DNA from: Haliscomenobacter hydrossis DSM 1100
Lineage (GTDB): Bacteria; Bacteroidota; Bacteroidia; Chitinophagales; Saprospiraceae
NCBI RefSeq assembly: GCF_000212735.1
Contig: NC_015510.1
Span: 2,878,315 to 2,942,314, forward strand
Direction: 5' to 3'
Length of the DNA stretch: 64,000 nt
The translations under genes were made by a program, and so were the position numbers. The first letter of the stretch is position 1. The number at the start of each line of letters is the position of its first letter. The notes below the pieces were generated by a model. The model saw nothing but the letters and a program-made list of their open reading frames with translations, had not been told where the DNA came from and did no database searches. Of the stretch, positions 52,775 to 61,965 are shown piece after piece.

Positions 52775-54157
52775 ATGACCGATCCCGTTTTTTTCGCCGA
52801 AATCCGTAAACTGATTGCCACTGACAGCTTAGAGTCCGTCATGGCCAAGCTACGTGAAGCCTTAAAAGACTCCAGCTATTTCAATGAAGTATTACAACAG
52901 AGTGGGCGTTTCCAACACATTCGTAGAGAAATCCGTCTAGGGCTCACTTCCCATTCAGACGCCACGCTGACCCAGAATCAAATTCGTTTTGGTCTGCTCG
53001 ATTTACTCTCAGAAATCGAAACTCAAGGAAAAACCACACTCCCCCGAGAACTGACCCAAAACCTGCTGACTCAGGAAGCCACCTGGACCGAGTTTTTGCG
53101 CGAAGAATTCAGAGGAGTGCTCAACATCAGTGTAGGCAGAAGCAGCACCCAAATCATCTCCGAATACGGCTGGCTCATTGCCGAGATTTTGCGCAAACTC
53201 CTCACCACCCAAAGCGACAACAGCCAGCCATTGCGCACCTTTTCCTACATGACCGAAGCCTGGCAGAGCACCCTGCGCTACCTGTGTTACATCCAGATTG
53301 GCCAATTGTTGCGCAATCCCGGAGCTGATCAAAATCCTGCCCTCGTAGAGTTTTTGACTCTGCAAAAAAACGATAGCCCCTCAACTGAGCGCGAGGCGCA
53401 TTTCGATTACCTCAGCCTTTTGCTCGATTTGGTGGATTATGGCAAGGCTTCCAGCCCCTTTATGCCAGAACTACCCGGATTCGTGCTGGAATTAGCGGAT
53501 ACCAACAGTGACTTGTACAGTGTGGCTACCTTTCTGGATCAGCACCGCCGCCGTCTATTGGCTGGGCAAATCCCTACTGCTGAATTGCCCGAACTCATGG
53601 ACGAGTACCTGACTGCACTGATCCATTGGCTGCGCAAAATTGCTTTTTTGGCTTTGTATCGCCTGGTGAGCATCAAGGAAATTTACCTGAATTACCGCAT
53701 TGGAGGCATCCAGCGCTTTGTACACCTCTTTGGCGAGTTGCACAGCTTTTACAACGAAGCCGCCAGCGATGAAGAATATTCCGAAAAATCCATCAAGGAA
53801 AAATTCACCTACAACCAAAGCGTACTGCTCTTTCGTGGCCGGGATGTGGAGCAATGCCTGGAAAACATCGGCGATCCCAACACCTTCATTTCCTTATCAC
53901 CCTTGCTGATCGACCAAAGCGTATTTTCCGGCAAACCCACCCAAACCCCGGAGATTTACTATTTCACGGGTAGCACCAGCGATTGGCGGCAGGTTAGCTA
54001 CGCGCATTTCAAAAACGAGCTGCCCCTCAGTCAGGGATTTTTGCCTTCCAATAAATCCTTGACCATCCAGTTCCAAAACCGCGATCACCCCAAACTAAAC
54101 GGCCTGCACAAACACCTGAAAGAAGTTTTTGAACCCCTTACCCGTGTCCGCCCATGA
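52775..54157 (+). CDS. EAD11-domain protein with unknown C-terminal domain
   Basis: 460 residues from the ATG at 52775, just after a promoter box. The first about 85 residues are an effector-associated domain: FFAEIRKLIATDSLESVMAK, LNEVL-type helix (SYFNEVLQQSGRFQHIRREI), GLTSHSDATLTQNQIRFGLL and DLLSEIE. The remaining about 370 residues are mostly helical (for example TWTEFLREEFRGVLNISVGR, RKIAFLALYRLVSIKEIYLN) with a beta-rich end; I do not recognise the domain. Family knowledge: EADs work as adaptors in conflict systems. The stop overlaps the nSTAND start (ATGA), so the proteins are made together. Probable adaptor or effector of the STAND sensor. Confidence 0.8.
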   Translation: MTDPVFFAEIRKLIATDSLESVMAKLREALKDSSYFNEVLQQSGRFQHIRREIRLGLTSHSDATLTQNQIRFGLLDLLSEIETQGKTTLPRELTQNLLTQEATWTEFLREEFRGVLNISVGRSSTQIISEYGWLIAEILRKLLTTQSDNSQPLRTFSYMTEAWQSTLRYLCYIQIGQLLRNPGADQNPALVEFLTLQKNDSPSTEREAHFDYLSLLLDLVDYGKASSPFMPELPGFVLELADTNSDLYSVATFLDQHRRRLLAGQIPTAELPELMDEYLTALIHWLRKIAFLALYRLVSIKEIYLNYRIGGIQRFVHLFGELHSFYNEAASDEEYSEKSIKEKFTYNQSVLLFRGRDVEQCLENIGDPNTFISLSPLLIDQSVFSGKPTQTPEIYYFTGSTSDWRQVSYAHFKNELPLSQGFLPSNKSLTIQFQNRDHPKLNGLHKHLKEVFEPLTRVRP

Positions 54158-56004
54158 ATGCGCCCTTCAAATTCCTCGACTCTTACGAAAAAGACGAACT
54201 AGACGTCTTTTTCGGGCGCGACAAAGACACCGAGCGCCTTTACGACGCACTCAGTGGGGTGAAACATTTGTTGGTGTATGGCCCTTCTGGCGCAGGCAAA
54301 ACCAGCTTGATTGAGTGTGGCTTGCGCAACCAGTTTTCGGATGCCGACTGGCTGGCCATCACCGTACGGCGGGGCCACAACCTGATCAGTAGCGTATTTG
54401 AAGCATTGAACTCCGCCTTGCGTCGCAAATTCCCGATCAACCCAGATACCCGACTACCTAAAGACCCGGAGTTTGACTTTGGCGACGCCGTCGAGAGCCT
54501 TTACGCCGAGCAATACAAACCCGTTTACCTACTCTTTGACCAGTTTGAAGAATTGCTCATCCAGGCCGATGACGATGAGAAAACCCAATTTTTCACCCGG
54601 CTCAATCGCCTGATCCGCTATAAAACGCCTTGCCGGATGCTGCTCATTTTGCGGGAGGAGTTTATTGGACATTTTTCGGATTACGAATCGCTTTGCCCTA
54701 GTATTTTCCAGCATCGCTTCCGACTGGAAAAAATGAGCCGGGGCAATGTACGCGAAGTGATTTCCAACTTGCTCACTGCGCCGCGTTACAGCCAGGCTTT
54801 TCAAGTAAAGGACGCTGAAGCGCTCACTAACGAAATTTTAAAGCGACTACCTGATAAACAAAAGGAAATTGAACTCGCCCACGTGCAGGTGTTTTTGAGT
54901 GAGTTGTGGGATCGGGCAGCAGAGCATGCTAAAAACACTCCAGTGCTGAGCCCTGATTTGGTTCAGGAGAAGGACAATCTGGAAACGGTTTTGGTCAGCT
55001 TTTTGGAGAAACAACGTAAAGCCCTGGATGCGGTCTATGGGGAAAATGTTTCCCTGGAATTGCTGGTCGCCATGATCACCGAGCGCAATACCAAGTTGCA
55101 GGTTTCAGCAGTGGAACTACAACAGGAATTGGAGCATAGACAAATAGTCCTCAAACGTCCCCTTCCTGACCTGCTGCATGACCTGGAGCAAAGCCGGATC
55201 GTGCGTACCCTCAAGTCAGGTGAACAAACCCAATACGAAATCAGCCACGATGTGCTGGCGAAGGTGGTGGGAGAGAACCTGAGTGAAGACATGAAGCAGC
55301 GCCGCCGGGCTTTGGAAATTGCAGATGTTTATCAGTCGAAAGGAGGGTATTTGAGTCAGGAGGATTTGGATTTGTTGCGGCCGTTTCAAAGTCATCTGCC
55401 TGCTAATATGAGGGAACGGATGTTGGCAAGTGAAGTTGAATTGACGCGTAGGGCTAAAGTGGAGGTAAATAGAAATCAACGGAGGGTGGCACTTTTGTCG
55501 GGTTTGTTGGTGGTGGCCGTAATTGGTTTGGGATTTGCTTGGTGGCAGTATAGCGAAGCTAAAAAACAAACCCGTATTGCAGAAGCCCAAACAAAAGAAG
55601 CAAATAGGCAAAAATTGAAAGCCGATAAGCAGACCCAAATTGCAGAAACTCGAAGTGCCGAGGCAAAAAGCCAAGCAGACTCAGCTAAACAACAGAGGAA
55701 AATAGCGATAGCCCAAACAAAAGAAGCCAATCGACAAAAGCTAGAAGCGCAAAAGCAGAAACAAAATGCGGAAGCTCAAAAATTGGAAGCTCAAAATGCC
55801 TTGGCCAAAGCCAATGCAGAAGCTGAAGCACGCACGGTCGCTGAACAAGCCAAGCAAAAAATAGAAATCACACGCCTACTCAGCGAGGCCGAAACTTATC
55901 TTCGGGCAAAGCTCTACAAAAATGCACGCGCTAAGTTGGAAGCAGTGCTAATCATTGATCCCAATCATGTTGAAGCCAAAGAAAAATTAAAATTGCTGCA
56001 ATGA
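54154..56004 (+). CDS. nSTAND-type P-loop NTPase with TM and coiled-coil/TPR tail
   Basis: 616 residues. Walker A is YGPSGAGKTSLIECGL (about 42-57) and Walker B is PVYLLFDQFEELLIQAD with Asp129, the novel-STAND signature. SMLLILREEFIGHF-type sequence (CRMLLILREEFIGHF) follows, then the winged-helix region to about 400 (YEISHDVLAKVV). A transmembrane segment at about 444-466 is followed by an Ala/Lys/Gln-rich coiled coil with repeated KEANRQKL units and a single TPR-like pair at the C-terminus (about 575-615). STAND ATPases oligomerise on ligand binding. Usually the sensor repeats are fused; here they are on the next gene, overlapping ATGA. Confidence 0.88.
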   Translation: MNAPFKFLDSYEKDELDVFFGRDKDTERLYDALSGVKHLLVYGPSGAGKTSLIECGLRNQFSDADWLAITVRRGHNLISSVFEALNSALRRKFPINPDTRLPKDPEFDFGDAVESLYAEQYKPVYLLFDQFEELLIQADDDEKTQFFTRLNRLIRYKTPCRMLLILREEFIGHFSDYESLCPSIFQHRFRLEKMSRGNVREVISNLLTAPRYSQAFQVKDAEALTNEILKRLPDKQKEIELAHVQVFLSELWDRAAEHAKNTPVLSPDLVQEKDNLETVLVSFLEKQRKALDAVYGENVSLELLVAMITERNTKLQVSAVELQQELEHRQIVLKRPLPDLLHDLEQSRIVRTLKSGEQTQYEISHDVLAKVVGENLSEDMKQRRRALEIADVYQSKGGYLSQEDLDLLRPFQSHLPANMRERMLASEVELTRRAKVEVNRNQRRVALLSGLLVVAVIGLGFAWWQYSEAKKQTRIAEAQTKEANRQKLKADKQTQIAETRSAEAKSQADSAKQQRKIAIAQTKEANRQKLEAQKQKQNAEAQKLEAQNALAKANAEAEARTVAEQAKQKIEITRLLSEAETYLRAKLYKNARAKLEAVLIIDPNHVEAKEKLKLLQ

Positions 56005-59000
56005 AACCAATCCTGACATTATTAGCTTGCTTTTGCCTGCATGTTTGCCTTTTGGCTCAAACCGACTGTGAGGTAGATGATTGCAAGTGTATCTTAAACA
56101 AAGCGCAACAAAATTTTTTAGATAAAAAATACGAAGAGGCAATAGCACTTTTTCAAGCCTATAAAGTATGCAAGACTGACGCAGTAGCTTTTGCGGATAG
56201 TATGGTCTTGCAGACATTTGGAGTTATTGAGCAAGAAAAACGCCGCGCCTACGCCAATGACCTCGCCTACAAAAGCCAAATAGCGCTAAAGGAAGGAGAT
56301 CGTACCTCTGCTTACCGCCTCGCCGAGTTTGCCCATCGTTATGTGGATGATCACAACTTGAATGTTACCCGCGCGCTAGTGGGGGCGCTTTATTTCAATG
56401 ATCTAAACCAGGATCCTTTATTGTGGACTTTAAACCTGGAAGGGCACAGTGACGCCGTTAGGAGCGTGGCCTTTTCGCCGGATGGGCAAAGACTAGCCAC
56501 GGGGTCTGAGGATAAGACATTGAAGGTGTGGGATCTGGGTACGGGCAAAGCGCTTCTCAGCCTGGAAGGGCACAGTGCCTTCGTAGAGAGCGTGGCCTTT
56601 TCGCCTGATGGGCTAAGGCTGGCCACGGGGTCTGAGGATAAGATGTTGAAGGTGTGGGACTTGAGTACAGGCAAAGCACTGCTGAGCCTGGAAGGGCATA
56701 GTGACGCCATTTTGAGCGTGGCCTTTTCGCCGGATGGGCAAAGACTTGCCACGGGGTCAAGGGATAATACTGCAAAGGTGTGGGACTCGACTACAGGCAA
56801 AGCCTTGCTGACCCTCCAAGGGCATAGTAGCTGGATATATAGTGTGGCCTTTTCGCCGGATGGGCAAAGACTTGCCACGGGGTCTTGGGATAATACGGCG
56901 AAGGTGTGGCGCTTGAATACTGGCAAAGCCCTGCTGAGTCTGGAAGGACATAGTGCTTACGTATCGAGCGTATCCTTTTCGCCGGATGGCCAAAGGCTGG
57001 TCACAGGGTCTTGGGATCATACAGCAAAGGTGTGGGACTTGAATACGGGCAAAGCGCTGCGGAACCTGGAAGGGCATAGTGACGACGTTTGGAGCGTGGC
57101 CTTTTCGCCTGACGGGCAAAGGCTGGCCACGGGGTCAAGGGATAAGACGGCGAAGATTTGGGACTTGAGTACGGGCCAAGCGCTGCTGAGCCTGGAAGGG
57201 CATAGTGACGCCGTTTGGAGTGTAGCTTTTTCGCTGAATGGCCAAAGGCTTGCCACAGGGTCAAGGGATAAGACGGCGAAGGTGTGGGACTTGAGTACGG
57301 GCCAAGCGCTGCTGAGCCTGGAAGGGCATAGTGCCGCCGTATTGAGCGTGGCCTTTTCGCCGGATGGGCAAAGGCTGGCCACGGGATCAAGGGATAAGAC
57401 GGCAAAGGTGTGGGACTTGAGTACGGGTAGAGCGCTTCTCAGCCTGGAAGGGCACAGTGACGCCGTTAGGAGCGTGGCTTTTTCGCCGGATGGGCAAAAA
57501 CTCGCCACGGGGTCTGAGGATAAGACGGTGAATGTTTGGCACTTAAGTACGGGCAGAGCGCTGCTGAACCTCCAAGGGCATAGTGCCTACGTATCGAGCG
57601 TATCCTTTTCGCCGGATGGGCAAAGGCTGGCCACGGGGTCAAGGGATAAGACGGCAAAGATTTGGGACTTGAGTACGGGCAAGACCCTGCTGAGCCTGGA
57701 AGGGCATAGTGACGCCGTTTGGAGTGTATCCTTTTCGCCTGATGGGCAAAGGCTGGCCACGGGGTCTGAGGATAATACGGCGAAGGTGTGGGATTTGAGT
57801 GCGGGCAAAGCGCTGCTGAGCCTCCAAGGGCATAGCGCCGACGTTAGGAGCGTGGCCTTTTCGCCGGATGGCCGAAGGTTGGCCACCGGGTCTTGGGATT
57901 ATACTGCGAAGATTTGGGACCTGAGTACGGGCCAAGCACTGCTGAGCCTCCAAGGGCATAGTGACGCCGTTTGGAGTGTATCCTTTTCGCCTGATGGGCA
58001 AAGGCTGGCCACGGGGTCAAGGGATAAGACGGCGAAGATTTGGGACTTGATTACGGGCCAAGCGCTGCTCAGCCTCGAAGGGCATAGTGACGCCGTTTTG
58101 AGCGTGGCCTTTTCGCCGGATGGCCGAAGGTTGGCCACGGGGTCTTGGGATCATACGGTGAAGGTGTGGGACTTGAGTACGGGCCAAGCGCTGCTCAGCC
58201 TCCAAGGGCATAGTAGCTGGGGATATAGCCTGGCCTTTTCGCCAGATGGGCAAAGGCTGGCCACGGGGTCAAGTGATAAGATGGCGAAGCTGTGGGACTT
58301 GAGTATGGGCCAAGTGCTGCTGAGCCTGGAAGGGCATAGTGAGGCCATTTGGAGCGTAATCTTTTCGCCAGATGGGCAAAGGCTGGCCACGGGGTCAAGG
58401 GATAATACGGCGAAGATTTGGGACTTAAGTACGGGCCAAGCGCTGTTGAGCCTAGAAGGGCATAGTGACGCTGTTAGGAGCGTGGCCTTTTCCCCGCATG
58501 GGCAAAGGCTGGCTACGGGGTCTTGGGATCATACGGCGAAGGTATGGGACTTGAGTACGGGCAAAGCGCTGCTGAGCCTGAAAGGACATAGTGATGCCGT
58601 TTTAAGCGTGGCCTTTTCGCCGGATGGACAGAGACTCGCCACGGGGTCAAGTGATCATACGGCGAAGGTGTGGGACCTGAATACAGGCCAAGCACTGCTG
58701 AGCCTGGAAGGGCATAGTGACGCCGTTTGGAGCGTGGCCTTTTCACCGGATGGACAAAGGCTGGCCACGGGGTCAAGTGATCATATGGCGAAGGTGTGGG
58801 ACTTGAGTACGGGCCAAGCGCTGTTGAGCCTCCAAGGGCATAGTGAGGCCGTTTTGAGCGTGGCCTTTTCGCATGATGGGCAAAGGCTGGCCACGGGATC
58901 TGAGGATAAGACAACGAAACTGTGGGACTTAAGTATGGGTAAGGCGCTACTGAGCCTCCAAGGGCATAGTGAGGCCGTTTTGAGCGTGGCCTTTTCGCCG

Positions 59001-59390
59001 GATGGGCAAAGGCTGGCTACTGGGTCAAGGGATAAGACGACGAAGGTATGGGATATGGTTCCTCCTAAAAGTCTAACTATAGACGGGAGGGAGTTCAAGC
59101 TATTTGGGCTCAATTCAATAAAATTATCCAGCTATGGCCTGGAAAATATGTTGGATCAAAAACCCAACAACGAAGATCAGCTCATTGCTACGCAGGAGGT
59201 TTGGCAAATTGCTGCTTTCGCTGATCTCCATGCAGAGAAAATTGCCAAAAGTATCCCCATACGTGCAGATTATGAACGAGCCAAGCGGTTGTATCAAGCC
59301 TGTATCAAAGACGCAGAGGAGAGAGATAAGGCATATTTCCAAAAACAATTGGCAGAACTGGAGGAGATGTGGAAAAAAAAGGGGGAGTGA
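56001..59390 (+). CDS. Exported WD40-repeat protein (21 repeats)
   Basis: 1129 residues with a signal peptide (MKPILTLLACFCLHVCLLAQ). The mature N-terminus has four Cys residues within about 10 positions and a TPR-like segment (about 30-140). From residue 146 to about 1018 there are 21 WD40 repeats of 42 residues, LEGHSDAVWSVAFSPDGQRL type with a TGS-DKT-KVWDL end; 21 would make three seven-bladed propellers. A helical tail of about 110 residues ends in ELEEMWKKKGE. Blades are near-identical, so the array expands or contracts easily. Its export signal is odd for a STAND sensor and places it outside the cytoplasm, like the tail of the STAND protein after its TM. Interaction there is inference. 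Confidence 0.9.
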   Translation: MKPILTLLACFCLHVCLLAQTDCEVDDCKCILNKAQQNFLDKKYEEAIALFQAYKVCKTDAVAFADSMVLQTFGVIEQEKRRAYANDLAYKSQIALKEGDRTSAYRLAEFAHRYVDDHNLNVTRALVGALYFNDLNQDPLLWTLNLEGHSDAVRSVAFSPDGQRLATGSEDKTLKVWDLGTGKALLSLEGHSAFVESVAFSPDGLRLATGSEDKMLKVWDLSTGKALLSLEGHSDAILSVAFSPDGQRLATGSRDNTAKVWDSTTGKALLTLQGHSSWIYSVAFSPDGQRLATGSWDNTAKVWRLNTGKALLSLEGHSAYVSSVSFSPDGQRLVTGSWDHTAKVWDLNTGKALRNLEGHSDDVWSVAFSPDGQRLATGSRDKTAKIWDLSTGQALLSLEGHSDAVWSVAFSLNGQRLATGSRDKTAKVWDLSTGQALLSLEGHSAAVLSVAFSPDGQRLATGSRDKTAKVWDLSTGRALLSLEGHSDAVRSVAFSPDGQKLATGSEDKTVNVWHLSTGRALLNLQGHSAYVSSVSFSPDGQRLATGSRDKTAKIWDLSTGKTLLSLEGHSDAVWSVSFSPDGQRLATGSEDNTAKVWDLSAGKALLSLQGHSADVRSVAFSPDGRRLATGSWDYTAKIWDLSTGQALLSLQGHSDAVWSVSFSPDGQRLATGSRDKTAKIWDLITGQALLSLEGHSDAVLSVAFSPDGRRLATGSWDHTVKVWDLSTGQALLSLQGHSSWGYSLAFSPDGQRLATGSSDKMAKLWDLSMGQVLLSLEGHSEAIWSVIFSPDGQRLATGSRDNTAKIWDLSTGQALLSLEGHSDAVRSVAFSPHGQRLATGSWDHTAKVWDLSTGKALLSLKGHSDAVLSVAFSPDGQRLATGSSDHTAKVWDLNTGQALLSLEGHSDAVWSVAFSPDGQRLATGSSDHMAKVWDLSTGQALLSLQGHSEAVLSVAFSHDGQRLATGSEDKTTKLWDLSMGKALLSLQGHSEAVLSVAFSPDGQRLATGSRDKTTKVWDMVPPKSLTIDGREFKLFGLNSIKLSSYGLENMLDQKPNNEDQLIATQEVWQIAAFADLHAEKIAKSIPIRADYERAKRLYQACIKDAEERDKAYFQKQLAELEEMWKKKGE
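56436..59060 (+). repeat. 126-bp tandem DNA repeat encoding the WD40 blades
   Basis: Twenty-one units of 126 bp with words such as gagcctggaagggcatagtg, gccttttcgccggatgggca and ggccacggggtcaaggga repeated almost unchanged. Variable positions sit mainly in the aa 8-11 and GS-(R/E/S/W)-D zones of each blade. Confidence 0.95.
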
Positions 59391-59680
59391 GATTCGCCTA
59401 TACACCAGCCTTTCCCTATTAAGGAGAAATGCTTCTTTCTTTTCTTAAACCTATATACTTAAAACGCAATTAATTGATAAATAATACTTTATACTAAAAC
59501 CCCACCCCACAAGGACCACTTTTCACCCTCGAAGCCTTCCCCTCAAAGAAAGGCTTCCGAGGTCCCCAAAACGGCTTCTAAGCTTTTCTATAGAATTTCC
59601 CGCCAGGCTTAACCAATTGATTTTCAGCACAAATCAAAGTCAATTTCTAGCCTACAGGGACCACAACACTCTTTCCTCTC

Positions 59681-59717
59681 AAGCCTTGTTCTTTCAACCC
59701 ATTGAAAAACAAGGCTT
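59681..59717. terminator. Hairpin with aagccttgttctttcaa arms
   Basis: Arms 59681-59697 and 59702-59717 pair except for one missing base, with a ccca loop. The same hairpin recurs at 61037-61073 with loop ccta, so it is a repeated terminator-like sequence. Confidence 0.65.
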
Positions 59718-59923
59718 TCCTTTTTTACCCAAGCCCAACCCAACTGCTGTCTCAAGCCATTCCAGTCTAAATCCAGGCATTTTTTCTTCAAATCTACCTG
59801 AGCTCCTTTAGCTTATTATGGCATGATTGTAGACCAAAGAGTCATCCATTTTCAAACTGTAGAGGGCAAATCATCAGTGATTTTGGCTAGTGCTTTTCTC
59901 ATGCCTCTGTAGACGCAGGGATA

Positions 59924-59953
59924 CTGGTACAGGTCTCTCACGACCTGTACCAG
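59924..59953. terminator. Perfect 12-bp hairpin downstream of the outer-membrane protein gene
   Basis: ctggtacaggtc (59924-59935) and gacctgtaccag (59942-59953) pair with a 6-nt loop. It lies about 95 bp past the stop of the minus-strand gene at 60049. Confidence 0.5.
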
Positions 59954-60048
59954 CAGCAAAGCGACATTTTTGGTTGATTTTGAGCGACTTGGACGATCGG
60001 ATGGGTTTTGGAGCACCCAACTGTCAACCAACACCCACGCGAACAGCA

Positions 60049-60789
60049 TTACCCTCGAAACCAAAAATCTGGGTGCTTCTCCAAATCCAGGCTTTTTTTG
60101 TTCTTTTTGTGAAGTTCGACCAAAAAGCCAAAGTTCAGGACCAGGGCCTTGCCCGCAGCGCCGACGGATCCCCTGGCGCGGATGTCAAAATTGGGTGAAG
60201 GCAACCAGTACCCTCCGCCAACCGCCACTTGAAACAAACCTTTACCCGCGCCGCTTAGTAAATTTACCCGCGAGCTGATGTTGTTCAGCGCGTCGATGGC
60301 ATCGCGATCCATATTGGTCCCTTGTGATAAGAGGTAGTCCGAAAAACGAACGCCGTCGTCGTAGATGATGCTGCCGAACAAGAAGGTGCTGTTGTCGAAT
60401 TTGCGCCCCATTTCAATGCCCAGCGAGATCGCATTGGGGAGTGGAATATTTTTGCCTTCTACGCTCACGTTTCCCCGCAATTTGAAGGTTTGTGCAAAAT
60501 TTTGCGAGGTGGCAACCTGCGCCCGGACGTAATAGTCGTTTTCTTGTGGGAAATGCCAGCCAATAAAAACCTGTGGCGCAAGCGTGGTGGAGCGGATTCG
60601 CTTGGGAAAAACCTTGTTCAAATCGCCTCCCGCTAATTTCACGACTTGATCGACGCCTTGCAAACCCTGGCTACCATCTCGGCTGAAAGAAAGGGTTTGG
60701 TGTTGTGCGCCGATGCCGAAGAATAATTGTGCGCTGCTTTTTGAAGAGAAAAGCAGTAAAAAACCTAAAACGAGTAAATAAAGTCTCAT
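60049..60789 (-). CDS. Secreted, barrel-like outer-membrane protein, unknown
   Basis: 246 residues with a signal peptide (LLVLGFLLLFSSKSSAQ). The mature part alternates polar and hydrophobic residues in strand-like segments: LFFGIGAQHQTLSFSRD, TLAPQVFIGWHFPQENDYYV, STFLFGSIIYDDGVRFSDYL, LFQVAVGGGYWLPSPNFDIR. This suggests a small beta-barrel. The end is charged (HKKNKKSLDLEK). No family recognised. It is monocistronic on the minus strand; GC content is typical of the core chromosome. Confidence 0.7.
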   Translation of the reverse strand: MRLYLLVLGFLLLFSSKSSAQLFFGIGAQHQTLSFSRDGSQGLQGVDQVVKLAGGDLNKVFPKRIRSTTLAPQVFIGWHFPQENDYYVRAQVATSQNFAQTFKLRGNVSVEGKNIPLPNAISLGIEMGRKFDNSTFLFGSIIYDDGVRFSDYLLSQGTNMDRDAIDALNNISSRVNLLSGAGKGLFQVAVGGGYWLPSPNFDIRARGSVGAAGKALVLNFGFLVELHKKNKKSLDLEKHPDFWFRG

Positions 60790-61170
60790 GTAAATCAGTT
60801 TTGTTCTCTCAATAGTATGCTAAGCGTTACACCAATAGGGCATGCTGAGCCGGGCGAAGGGTCGTTCAACCTAAGCCTTTTTGGTATGACGCAATTTTCG
60901 AACATAAGGTACGAAGTTTCCAGGATATGACTCCTAAATTTGCGATTTAGTCGTATGGCTCGATGCTATTTACTGATGATGGCTGGCAAAAATAGTAAAG
61001 TAGGGCGGGTATTCAAAGCATCCCCTCGTCAGCCCAAAGCCTTGTTCTTTCAACCTATTGAAAAACAAGGCTTTCCATTTATTCACCCCTAGTCCATCCT
61101 TCCCTTAAACCCATTTTCAAAGCGGACCAAGCTTGAATTTTCTTCAAATCTTCCAACTTTTGTGCCGTTT
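60790..61170. other. Intergenic region with a repeated hairpin
   Basis: 381 bp between the barrel-like gene start and the AbiEii stop. It contains the hairpin at 61037-61073 (copy of the 59681 one), probably terminating the AbiE transcript, and a short palindrome taaatttgcgattta near 60940. Nothing else is recognised. Confidence 0.5.
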
Positions 61171-61965
61171 CTAAATCTGATCAATGAGTTGGAGCTTTAC
61201 CAATTCATAAGCAACATAAGGATCATAAGGCATTTCCATTCGAAGTAAAGCCTTGGTGTCACCTAAAAATTCCGGGTCTTTCATTTTTTGTTCCATGTTC
61301 AAGACGTATTCTTTTTTACTTGGAGGATTACCTGTAGAAAAGTCCATGTAATGGCGATAAGAACGGAGCAAGGCATCCTTATCCAGGTCTGTTTTTTTAG
61401 TCAGCGCTATGAACAGATCATAAAGATCACGGCCTTTTTTGCGTTGGTACAGGGCTCTAAGTTTGGTTCCCAATAACTCTTCCAATCGATAAGTAGTCAG
61501 GTCACATTTTCCAGAAAACCAAGATGACTGCACTTCAAAAGGAAAGGGGTGATAGCCCAGCACAGAGAAGTGTTCCCGAGTATTGGTTTCTACTTTCAGG
61601 CGCAAACGTTGAACAGGCGGGAATTCGGATTCAAAACGGAACAAAATTTGAGTACCATCTCGTCTAGGTTTTACTGCTGCCGAAGCGCCCAAAAATGATA
61701 ATTTCGACTGCAATCTTTGAATGGTTTCCTTAATAGGTTCTGGCCGAACCTGCACAAGATCAATGCCCTCAGAATATCGAGGCTGAGGGCTTAAGTACAA
61801 TTTGTGTAGCGCAGTGCCCCCGCGGAATGCCAAACGTTCAGCCAGCCATTCATCAGAAAATATTTCAATCAATGCTCGGCAAATGATTAGATCTTGCTCA
61901 ACTTGTTCATTGGTTTGCCAAGGCACTTGTTGGCTCCATTCGATGATGTAAGATTGAGGAATCAT
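61171..61965 (-). CDS. AbiEii/AbiGii-type nucleotidyltransferase toxin
   Basis: 264 residues. WLAERLAFRGGTALHKLYLS is the AbiEii GG-T motif, followed by QPRYSEGIDLVQV where family members have SEDIDL; the first Asp of the catalytic DxD is replaced by Gly (codon at 61765-61767). LEELLGTKLRALYQRKKGRD, LYDLFIAL and the rest of the fold are intact (KGRDLYDL is the usual downstream motif). AbiEii toxins add nucleotides to targets such as tRNA acceptor stems and give phage resistance with AbiEi. It overlaps abiEi by ATGA. Loss of one catalytic Asp may weaken or abolish activity. Confidence 0.9.
   Translation of the reverse strand: MIPQSYIIEWSQQVPWQTNEQVEQDLIICRALIEIFSDEWLAERLAFRGGTALHKLYLSPQPRYSEGIDLVQVRPEPIKETIQRLQSKLSFLGASAAVKPRRDGTQILFRFESEFPPVQRLRLKVETNTREHFSVLGYHPFPFEVQSSWFSGKCDLTTYRLEELLGTKLRALYQRKKGRDLYDLFIALTKKTDLDKDALLRSYRHYMDFSTGNPPSKKEYVLNMEQKMKDPEFLGDTKALLRMEMPYDPYVAYELVKLQLIDQI

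Larger units (their letters stand above)
59391..60048. other. Gene-free gap with two copies of a tRNA 3' end and hairpins
   Basis: No protein gene is convincing. 59506-59523 matches the tRNA 3' end and tail (cctacagggaccactttt) at 16 of 18 positions. 59651-59664 matches cctacagggaccac exactly. Each copy is followed by a hairpin: around 59529-59562 (cctcgaagcctt / aaggcttccgagg) and at 59681-59717. A further perfect 12-bp hairpin (ctggtacaggtc, 59924-59953) lies beyond. Confidence 0.6.

Noticed and set aside
57017-57508. Several long minus-strand frames across the WD40 gene
   Set aside because: They repeat with the 126-bp period and are complements of the WD40 codons; no independent signal.
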